37,286 bases of DNA, taken from contig CAMEET010000009.1 in assembly GCA_945915085.1 (NCBI GenBank), forward strand, positions 1-37,286, in the 5' to 3' direction. Positions 30,168 through 37,286 of the stretch are shown here, piece after piece. The notes under the pieces are model-generated. The model searched no databases. It saw nothing but the letters and a program-made list of their open reading frames with translations, and was not told the DNA's origin. Source of the DNA: an uncultured Treponema sp. (lineage in GTDB: Bacteria; Spirochaetota; Spirochaetia; Treponematales; Treponemataceae). The position numbers and the translations under genes were made by a program. Every line of letters starts with the position of its first letter. The first letter of the stretch is position 1.

Positions 30168-31562
30168 ATGATAAAAAAGCTGACATTTGCATTTATTTCT
30201 ATTTTGTTTGTCCTTGCTTTTTCTTGCACTTCATCTTCTAATCTACAAAGCAAAAAAAATCAGAATAATCAAAATAAAGAAATTCAGCAGAACGAAATTC
30301 AGAATATTGAAAAGCAAAATGGTGAATGTGCGAATGTTGAGTTGACGAAAACTGAAATTCAGAAAGATAAAGTTCAGGAAAATGAACTGCAGCTAAAAAA
30401 AAATCAGAAAGTTGAAGTTCAGAAAACTGAAACAGAAACTGTTGATTCTAGCAAGAATACCCAAAAAAATCAGAATATTCCTACAAATGATGAAATTGAA
30501 CTGCTTTTTGCCGGTGACATTATGGCTCACTCCCATAATTATCATATTTCATCTTTTGACAAAATCTGGCGTGATGTAAAACATTTGATTGATGGAAATG
30601 ATTTTGCTTTTGCAAATATTGAATCTCCGGTTGATACTACAAAACCTGTTTCTAATTATCCGAATTTCAATATGCCGCAAAATTATGTTCAGGCGGCTGT
30701 AGATGCAGGCTTTAATGTTTTTTCACTTTGCAATAATCATTCAAATGATCAGTATTTAGAAGGAATAAAGGAAACGTTAAAAACTGTTGACAGAATTTGT
30801 GAGCAGGCTTCAAAAAAAGAAAATCCGAGTGCGCTTTATTTTTCAGGACTAAAAAATTCAAAGGAAAGTGAATTTTCTTATAATCTTATAGAAAAAAATG
30901 GTTGGAAAATTCTTTTTTTGCCAGTGACCGAACTTTTAAATCGTCCAGATTTTTCGGATTATATAAATTTTATAAAAACTGATGATGCTTCCAGAAAAAA
31001 ATTCCTTGATTATGTAAAAAAACTCAGAGAAAGTAATCCCTGTACGGTTTTTATTCTGTCAATTCATACTTCTGAACCTGAATATACGAGAAATGTAACA
31101 AAACGTCAGGAAAAATTTTATAAAGATTTGATTAATAATGGAGTGGATATTATTTGGGCAAATCATGCGCATATTATCAAAAACCGCAAAATTATTGTGG
31201 ACACAAATGGAAATAGTGATAAACTGATTATGTATGCAAATGGGAATACTGTCAGCGGTCAGAGACGAAATCCCGATTTAACTTCAAAAAATCCAGATGG
31301 AGAGAGGGATAATACTGGAGATGGCCTTTTTTACAAGGTGACTTTAAAAAAAGAAAACAACGGTTCTGTAAAAATTAAAAAATGTGAACCGATTTTAATA
31401 ACTACTTACATTAATACTGCAAGTGAGTTTGTGTTAAAACCACTAAATCAGGATTTTGTAAACTATCTTTACAGTGTGCCTCGCACAAATTGGGCGAAAT
31501 ATATTGAACGCCGCATTATTATCAATCAAGAGGCAACAAAGGATTTAATAGAATGGCAATAG
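30168..31562 (+). CDS. CapA-type (poly-gamma-glutamate capsule fold) lipoprotein
   Basis: A 464-residue lipoprotein (lipobox AFSC, Cys20). Residues 21-105 are a low-complexity spacer full of Gln, Asn, Lys and Glu, with irregular repeats such as NEIQNIEKQ and KTEIQKDKVQ. The rest is a metallophosphatase-like CapA domain: FAGDIMAHSHN (114-124), NIESPVD, CNNHSNDQ, LSIHTSEPEY and WANHAHI, which give the metal-binding Asp/His/Asn set. CapA proteins are tied to poly-gamma-glutamate capsules in Bacillus, but no capB or capC lies nearby, so the substrate is unknown. Its last 10 nt overlap the helicase gene. Confidence 0.85.
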   Translation: MIKKLTFAFISILFVLAFSCTSSSNLQSKKNQNNQNKEIQQNEIQNIEKQNGECANVELTKTEIQKDKVQENELQLKKNQKVEVQKTETETVDSSKNTQKNQNIPTNDEIELLFAGDIMAHSHNYHISSFDKIWRDVKHLIDGNDFAFANIESPVDTTKPVSNYPNFNMPQNYVQAAVDAGFNVFSLCNNHSNDQYLEGIKETLKTVDRICEQASKKENPSALYFSGLKNSKESEFSYNLIEKNGWKILFLPVTELLNRPDFSDYINFIKTDDASRKKFLDYVKKLRESNPCTVFILSIHTSEPEYTRNVTKRQEKFYKDLINNGVDIIWANHAHIIKNRKIIVDTNGNSDKLIMYANGNTVSGQRRNPDLTSKNPDGERDNTGDGLFYKVTLKKENNGSVKIKKCEPILITTYINTASEFVLKPLNQDFVNYLYSVPRTNWAKYIERRIIINQEATKDLIEWQ

Positions 31563-34165
31563 ATTATAAAGAATTACCAGTTTATGCACAAAAACAGAAA
31601 ATATTAGAATGTCTGGAAAGTAATCAGGTTGTGATTGTGGAAAGTCCGACTGGTTCAGGAAAAACTACGCAGATTCCTGTAATCCTGTATGAAGCTGGTT
31701 ATACAACAAATGGAATAATTGGTGTAACGCAGCCAAGAAGAATTGCAGCTTTGAGCGTGAGTGAATTTATTTCAAAGCAGATGAATACCCCTTATCCAGG
31801 TCTTGTGGGGTACAAAATGCGTTTTGAGGATGTCACAAACAGTGATACAAAAATCAAAATCATGACAGATGGAATTTTATTGCAGGAAATGAAACTTGAT
31901 CCATGGCTGAGTAAATACAGTGTTTTAATGATTGATGAAGCGCATGAAAGAAGTTTGAATATTGACTTTGTTCTGGGACTTGTAAAGCGTGTTTTAAAAG
32001 AAAGAAAAGATTTTCACGTGATTGTCAGTTCTGCAACTATGAATACTAAAGTTTTCAGTGAATATTTTGATGATGCGCCGATTGTTTCTATTGACACTGT
32101 AACTTATCCTGTTTCTGTTGTGTATGATCCTGTTGAAGGCGGAACAACCACTTTAACTGATGTAGGTGAAGAAAAACTTTTGACGAAAATTTATAATACT
32201 GTTGACAGAGTTTTGGATAATGATGAAGACGGTTCTATTTTGATTTTTCTTCCCGGTGAAAAAACGATTAAAGATTGTGTTGATAAACTTGTTCATTCTC
32301 CAATCGGCAGAAAACTTCATATCGTTCCGCTCTATGGCCGCCTTGCAAAAGAGGAGCAGGAACTTGTTTTTGAACCTGCACCAGAAAATAAAAAGAAAAT
32401 AGTAATTTCCACAAATATTGCTGAAACTTCTGTTACGATAAGTGACGTTACAACTGTGATTGACAGCGGATTGTGCAAAATGAATTTTTATAATCCAAAA
32501 AACTTTACTTCCAGTTTGAATGAAACTGTCGTTTCCAAAGCTTCATGCAATCAAAGGAAGGGAAGAGCAGGCCGTACACACAGTGGAACTTGTTATCGTC
32601 TTTATTCCAGAACTGATTTTGAAACGCGTCCAGAATATACAACTGAAGAAATCTATCGAACTGATTTGAGTGAAGTTGTTCTCAGAATGTCCGAACTTGG
32701 AATTACAGATTTTTATGATTTTGACTTTATTTCCAATCCTGGTGAAATTGGAGTCATTGGTGCTGTCGATACTCTTAAAAATCTAGGCGCACTCGAAGAT
32801 GATAATACTCTTTCGGATATCGGAAATCTTATGGTACAATTTCCACTGGAACCTAGAATCAGCAGAATAATTGTGGAATCTGTTTTGCATTATCCTGATG
32901 TAATCGATAAAACTCTGACGGCAACTTCCTTTTTATCCACAAATTCTCCTTTTTTACTTCCCCAGAATGAAGAGATGGAAGCAAGAAAAGCACATCATAG
33001 ATTTCAGGATATGCAGGGAGATTTTGTAACTTATTTGAATCTTTACAATGCCTTTTTGCAGACTGATAATCGTGAGAAATTTTGCAAAAAAAATTATCTT
33101 GATTTGAGGGTAATGCTTGAAATTGAAAATATTAAAGAACAGTTGACTCAAATTGTGCGTGAAAAACTTGGCATTCCGGTGATGGAAAATAAAGGTGATA
33201 TGTCTGATTATTTATGCTGCATTGCAGCCGGTATGATTCAGTTTGTATGCGTTCGGACAGGTCGTGAATCTTATCACAGTTTAACTGCTGACCATATCTG
33301 CATTCATCCGGGAAGCGTAATGTTTAGACAAAATCCTGTTTTCATTGTTGCAGGTGAAATTGTCAGAACCAGCAGGGTTTTTGCAATGAGTGTTTCGCCT
33401 TTAACAAGACCAATGCTTGATAGAATAAATCCAAATCTGTACGAAAGACTTATGGCTTGCAAAACTTCTAAACTCAAGGAAAAAGAAAATGTGCGTGCCA
33501 GACTTTTTGAAAATTATTCTGAAAAATCAAAAAGAAAAGGTTCAAAACTTACAGAAGGTGAAAAGAAAATCAAAAAACAGCAGGAAGTTATAGCAAAAAA
33601 AGGCAGAGATGAATCTTTTAGTTTTGGATCTTATCTTTTTGAAACAAAAAAAATCAATGGAAAAAAGACTGCCGTTTTGCCTCTTGAGCAGTTTAAACAG
33701 GCTGTAAAAGAGGAAAATAATAAAGAAAAAATCAAAGCTTGCAATAATCTGCGTGGAAAAATTGTTACAAATGATAACGGAACTATGCTTTGCGGTGAAA
33801 AACTTTCGCTTATCATTGATATTATAAAATCTGTTGATTTAAATCCAGTTTCTGAAAAAAGTTGGAATCGTCATCTGAATGTAAATATTTTCGATGCTGT
33901 AGGAAAAGAACAGTTGATTGATTCTTTGTGTTTTATTCTGCGCACTGCAATGGCGAAACAAAAAAGCAGGGAATATGGATTTATCTGTCTGTTTACAGAT
34001 GGTCGGGGAAATTATTGGTTTAAAGTTTCCCGTGGATTTTCTACAGCCTTAATGGAAAGTCATTCAAGTCTGGAAGTTTTAATAGAAGAGAATATTGATT
34101 TTACAAACGAAGAAAAACATGAAATTAATAAAGCGCTTGCTCTTGTAAATAATTTTTATAAATAA
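31553..34165 (+). CDS. DEAH-box RNA helicase (HrpA-like)
   Basis: An 870-residue ATP-dependent RNA helicase. Motifs in order: GSGKTT (34-39), TQPRRIAA, DEAH (128-131), SSATM, STNIAETSVTI, and QRKGRAGR, then the winged-helix, ratchet and OB-like regions up to about 640. Bacterial HrpA proteins are usually near 1300 residues and HrpB about 820. The last 200 residues after the Lys-rich hinge (SKRKGSKLTEGEKKIKKQQ) do not match any domain I recognise (FSFGSYLFETKKING; SREYGFICLFTDGRGNYWFKV). The gene overlaps capA by 10 nt, so the two are coupled. Confidence 0.92.
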   Translation: MAIDYKELPVYAQKQKILECLESNQVVIVESPTGSGKTTQIPVILYEAGYTTNGIIGVTQPRRIAALSVSEFISKQMNTPYPGLVGYKMRFEDVTNSDTKIKIMTDGILLQEMKLDPWLSKYSVLMIDEAHERSLNIDFVLGLVKRVLKERKDFHVIVSSATMNTKVFSEYFDDAPIVSIDTVTYPVSVVYDPVEGGTTTLTDVGEEKLLTKIYNTVDRVLDNDEDGSILIFLPGEKTIKDCVDKLVHSPIGRKLHIVPLYGRLAKEEQELVFEPAPENKKKIVISTNIAETSVTISDVTTVIDSGLCKMNFYNPKNFTSSLNETVVSKASCNQRKGRAGRTHSGTCYRLYSRTDFETRPEYTTEEIYRTDLSEVVLRMSELGITDFYDFDFISNPGEIGVIGAVDTLKNLGALEDDNTLSDIGNLMVQFPLEPRISRIIVESVLHYPDVIDKTLTATSFLSTNSPFLLPQNEEMEARKAHHRFQDMQGDFVTYLNLYNAFLQTDNREKFCKKNYLDLRVMLEIENIKEQLTQIVREKLGIPVMENKGDMSDYLCCIAAGMIQFVCVRTGRESYHSLTADHICIHPGSVMFRQNPVFIVAGEIVRTSRVFAMSVSPLTRPMLDRINPNLYERLMACKTSKLKEKENVRARLFENYSEKSKRKGSKLTEGEKKIKKQQEVIAKKGRDESFSFGSYLFETKKINGKKTAVLPLEQFKQAVKEENNKEKIKACNNLRGKIVTNDNGTMLCGEKLSLIIDIIKSVDLNPVSEKSWNRHLNVNIFDAVGKEQLIDSLCFILRTAMAKQKSREYGFICLFTDGRGNYWFKVSRGFSTALMESHSSLEVLIEENIDFTNEEKHEINKALALVNNFYK

Positions 34166-34170
34166 AAACA

Positions 34171-34212
34171 AAAAAAACTCAAACAGGTGAAAATTGCTGT
34201 TTGAGTTTTTTT
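34171..34212. terminator. Bidirectional terminator between helicase and secA
   Basis: AAAAAAACTCAAACAG (34171-34186) pairs perfectly with CTGTTTGAGTTTTTTT (34197-34212) over a 10-nt loop. The T-run works for the helicase on the plus strand, and the matching A-run gives a T-run for secA on the minus strand. Confidence 0.92.
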
Positions 34213-34266
34213 ATGGAACTTTACATTTCCATTATAAATCATTTTATTTGTTGCGGATTATAATAT

Positions 34267-37101
34267 TTATCGTCCACAGCACTGTTTGTATTTTTTACCG
34301 CTTCCACAAGGACATGGATCATTTCTGCCGACTTTTGGCATTGTTCTTCTTACAGTTATGTTATCGCCCTGTGACCTTTGGTTTGTGGCACTATTTACAG
34401 CCTGTCTTCTAGCCATATCTCCGTTGAAACTTGAGCGAGCTGCACTTTGAGAATTTACTGCAGCTGATTGCTGGGCAAAACTAGAAGCACTTTCATTGTG
34501 CTGAGCATTCACATTATTCATCTGTTGTTTTTGAGCTTCAATCATGCGTTTTCGTTGTTCTGCTGCTTCTGGAGAAAGCTGAATTCGCACTTTGAATACT
34601 CTTGACATTACAGTGTGTCTAATAGAAGAAAGCATTTCATCAAAAATGTTAAAACCATCGATTTTGTATTCTGTTAATGGATTTTTTGAACCGTAAGAAC
34701 GAAGTGCTACTGCTTCCCTTAATCCTTCCAAAGTTTCCAGCTGGTCGAGCCATTTTTTATCGATAATCTGAACATATTGATAACGAATAAACATATTCAA
34801 GTTTTCTTTGCCGGCTAAAGCTTCTTTTTCTGTAATATCATTTTGCAATGCAGCAATTACACCATCGCGAGTCATGTTTTCAACAGGAAGCTGGAGTCCA
34901 AAAATATTTTTGATATTTTCATTTAATTCTGCAAAAGGAACATTTGAGTTTTTGTTATGTTTTGCTTCATATTCATAGTTGTCAAAAAGATTTTCAACTT
35001 CTTCTTTCGCATTGTTCATTACTCGAACTGATAATTCATTGTCAGAGAGAATCTGATCCCGTTGATTGTAGATTACAGTTCTCTGTTCATTCAAAACATC
35101 ATCATAATCAAGAAGGTGCTTACGTATTTCAAAGTTTCTGTCTTCAACTTTCTGCTGTGCTTTTTCAATTCCCTTGTTGAGCCAAGGATGGTCAATTGGT
35201 TCTCCAGGCTGCATACCGATTCTCTGCATCATAATTTTCATGCGTTCACCGCCGAAAAGACGCATTAAATCATCATCCATTGAAATGTAGAATTTCGAGC
35301 GTCCTGGATCTCCCTGACGACCTGAACGACCTCGAAGCTGATTGTCGATACGACGTGATTCATGTCTTTCTGTACCGATTACATACAAACCGCCGAGAGA
35401 ACGAACTTCTTCGTAGTCTTTTTTCCAGTTTTCTTTTTCAACTGCAAGAGCTGCTTTGTATTGTTCTTCTGTTGCATTTGTGCCAGCTTTTTTCCTTGCG
35501 CGGAATTCAGGTGAACCACCCAGTTTAATATCGGTACCACGACCAGCCATGTTTGTTGCAATCGTTACTGAACCTTTTGCTCCGGCTTCTGCAATAATAA
35601 GGGCTTCACGTGCATGATTTTTTGCATTTAAAACTTCATGACGGATTCCTTTTCTAGTTAAAATTGCTGACAGATGTTCAGATTTTTCTACTGAAACTGT
35701 ACCTACAAGAACAGGTTGTCCTTTGTCGTGAGCAATTTTTATTTCATTTGCAATTGCTTCCCATTTATCTGCTTCATTCAAATAAACTTCATCATTTTCA
35801 TCGATGCGGGCAACCGGTAGGTTAGTTGGAATTGCAACTACATCAAGATTATAGATTTTATTAAATTCGACAGCTTCTGTTGCGGCTGTACCTGTCATTC
35901 CCGAAAGTTTATCATACATGCGGAAGAAGTTTTGGAATGTAATTGTTGCCATTGTTCTGTTTCGCTGAGCAATCCTGATATGTTCTTTTGCTTCGATTGC
36001 CTGGTGTAAACCGTCGGAATATCGTCTTCCTTCAAGAACACGTCCTGTAAATTCATCGATGATTTCAACTTTTCCGTCGCGAACAAGATAATCAACATCA
36101 TTGTGGAAAAGAAGATGAGCGCGCAATGCCTGAGTAAAATAATGTGTATATTCAAAGTTTTCTTCATCTTCCAAAGAACCTGTAATAAGATTATGTTTGT
36201 GAAGAATATCATTGATATGGAGCATACCTTTATCAGTAAAAGATACGCGTTTTGATTTTTCATCGATAGTGTAGTCACCCTCAATTTTTGCACGTTCTTC
36301 AGGTGTCATCATTGTTTCATCAGGATATTCTCCTGTTTTTGGGTCTTTTTGAACTTCTTTTAGTTCACCGACATATTTATCAACTTCGTGATATTTGTAA
36401 GTATCATCTTCGCCGGCACCAGAAATGATAAGTGGAGTTCTCGCTTCATCTATCAAAATGGAGTCAATTTCATCGACAATACAATATGAAAAACCGCGCT
36501 GAACTTTATCTTTTAAATCGATTTTCATATTATCACGAAGATAGTCAAAACCAAATTCATTATTTGTTCCATAAGTAATGTCGCAGTTGTAAGAAACTTT
36601 TCTTGTTTCATTATCCATATTGGAAAGAATTGAGCCGACTGTGCAACCAAGATAATCAAAAACAGGGCGCATTGTATCAGCGTCTCGTTCTGCAAGGTAA
36701 TCGTTTACAGTAACGATGTGAACGCCTTTTCCTGTAAGAGAGTTTAAATACGCAGCAATTACAGCAACAAGTGTTTTTCCTTCACCTGTTTTCATTTCTG
36801 TAATGCGACCTTTGTGAAGGTTTATTGCACCCATAATCTGAACATCGAAAGCACGTTCATTGCGCACTCTAAATGCTGCTTCTCTTACAAGAGCAAAGGC
36901 CTGTGGTAAAATATCATCAAGAGTTTTTCCAGAAGCAAGTTCTTCTTTAAATTTTTTTGTTTGAGCTGGAAACTCTTCCGGTGGTAAAGATTTTGCCCAT
37001 TCTTCCTGTGCATTTACAGCATCAAGAATTGGTTTTAATGCTTTGACATCACGGTCGTTTTGTGAGCCAAATATTGCAGTAAGAATTTTATCAAGTAACA
37101 T
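34267..37101 (-). CDS. secA: Preprotein translocase ATPase SecA
   Basis: The motor of the Sec pathway, 944 residues, at the inner membrane with SecYEG (secG is in this window). Walker A is MKTGEGKT (103-110); [19 protein letters not shown] is the Walker B region; [13 protein letters not shown] and [13 protein letters not shown] belong to the second nucleotide-binding fold. The C terminus carries a Gln/Ser/Asn-rich linker and the zinc-binding tail with Cys930, Cys932, Cys941 and Cys942 ([13 protein letters not shown]), which binds SecB or ribosomes. AAAGGAAA lies about 7 nt before the ATG. A TATAAT on the minus strand (37138-37133) may be its -10, but no convincing -35 was found. Confidence 0.98.
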   Translation of the reverse strand: MLLDKILTAIFGSQNDRDVKALKPILDAVNAQEEWAKSLPPEEFPAQTKKFKEELASGKTLDDILPQAFALVREAAFRVRNERAFDVQIMGAINLHKGRITEMKTGEGKTLVAVIAAYLNSLTGKGVHIVTVNDYLAERDADTMRPVFDYLGCTVGSILSNMDNETRKVSYNCDITYGTNNEFGFDYLRDNMKIDLKDKVQRGFSYCIVDEIDSILIDEARTPLIISGAGEDDTYKYHEVDKYVGELKEVQKDPKTGEYPDETMMTPEERAKIEGDYTIDEKSKRVSFTDKGMLHINDILHKHNLITGSLEDEENFEYTHYFTQALRAHLLFHNDVDYLVRDGKVEIIDEFTGRVLEGRRYSDGLHQAIEAKEHIRIAQRNRTMATITFQNFFRMYDKLSGMTGTAATEAVEFNKIYNLDVVAIPTNLPVARIDENDEVYLNEADKWEAIANEIKIAHDKGQPVLVGTVSVEKSEHLSAILTRKGIRHEVLNAKNHAREALIIAEAGAKGSVTIATNMAGRGTDIKLGGSPEFRARKKAGTNATEEQYKAALAVEKENWKKDYEEVRSLGGLYVIGTERHESRRIDNQLRGRSGRQGDPGRSKFYISMDDDLMRLFGGERMKIMMQRIGMQPGEPIDHPWLNKGIEKAQQKVEDRNFEIRKHLLDYDDVLNEQRTVIYNQRDQILSDNELSVRVMNNAKEEVENLFDNYEYEAKHNKNSNVPFAELNENIKNIFGLQLPVENMTRDGVIAALQNDITEKEALAGKENLNMFIRYQYVQIIDKKWLDQLETLEGLREAVALRSYGSKNPLTEYKIDGFNIFDEMLSSIRHTVMSRVFKVRIQLSPEAAEQRKRMIEAQKQQMNNVNAQHNESASSFAQQSAAVNSQSAARSSFNGDMARRQAVNSATNQRSQGDNITVRRTMPKVGRNDPCPCGSGKKYKQCCGR

Positions 37102-37203
37102 GAAATTTTCCTTTTTTTAAAATGATTTAATTATTATATATGAATATGATAAAATTTACTATATAAATATGCATTCCGGCAAGTATTTTTTTTTGAAAAA
37201 CCG

Positions 37204-37286
37204 GCAAAGGGTATGGAGCAACGCGAAGCGGCCACTGGACTGAGCGAAGTGAAACGAAGCGAGGGAAGCGGCTGACCGTTAGGGAA
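37204..37286. repeat. GC-rich intergenic repeat module at the window end
   Basis: Shares 20 identical bases with 13141-13160 and 15 with 13161-13175, with 10 extra bases (37250-37259) between. Its left part (GGGTATGGAGCAACGCGAAG) resembles 193-211 and its right end (GACCGTTAGGGAA) resembles the GGCCGTAGGGGAA at 214-226. The element continues beyond the window. The 37102-37203 stretch before it holds the secA leader and AT-rich sequence only. Confidence 0.75.

Noticed and set aside
37176..37207. Direct repeat CCGGCAA (37176-37182 and 37201-37207) as a target-site duplication
   Set aside because: Only seven bases, separated by 18 bases of poly-T/A-rich sequence and not flanking the repeat module on both sides; the right boundary is outside the window.

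Overview
The window is an AT-rich bacterial chromosome segment that looks like a Treponema (spirochaete), most likely a gut- or rumen-type species rather than T. pallidum. The reasons are a nine-gene rotary V/A-type ATPase operon instead of an F-type ATPase, several lipoproteins with loose lipoboxes, spirochaete-like purA and secA, and intergenic GC-rich repeat modules. De novo purine genes (purL, purA) argue against T. pallidum. Species assignment is inference.

Layout. 1-278: inverted repeats and a GC-rich repeat module ahead of tpiA (279-1028), which ends in two tandem terminators. 1172-1923 (minus): a DUF4405-type membrane gene split over two frames at a perfect A_AAA_AAC heptamer. secG and a ptsN-like EIIA gene follow. 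3194-11690: V-ATPase genes in the order G/H, C, I, K, F, E, A, B, D, tightly packed with several overlaps. Next come a UspA-like gene, a J-domain protein, map, and htrA/degP with a structured leader. After htrA a 21-bp tandem repeat grows out of the terminator, followed by an orphan lipoprotein. Then purL (1339 aa), a thioredoxin-fold-like lipoprotein without CxxC, and two overlapping CorC/HlyC paralogues. A minus-strand block holds a MATE exporter, an RluA-type pseudouridine synthase and an omptin-type outer-membrane protease. Divergent from it are purA (with a 29-codon leader ORF overlapping its start), a CapA-like lipoprotein and a DEAH-box helicase. secA lies on the minus strand, convergent with the helicase, and another copy of the repeat module closes the window.

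Functional picture. Most genes are housekeeping: glycolysis, protein export (SecG, SecA), ion-translocating ATPase, protein maturation and quality control (Map, HtrA, J protein), purine synthesis and RNA processing. The accessory interest lies in gene expression signals: three genes (uspA-like, purL, rluA-like) whose predicted -10 box puts transcription start at the start codon, a possible frameshift gene, repeated motifs upstream of secG, the V-ATPase operon and purA, and alternative hairpins before htrA. The omptin, with both catalytic pairs conserved, is the most notable single protein. No tRNA, rRNA, CRISPR array or transposase was recognised.
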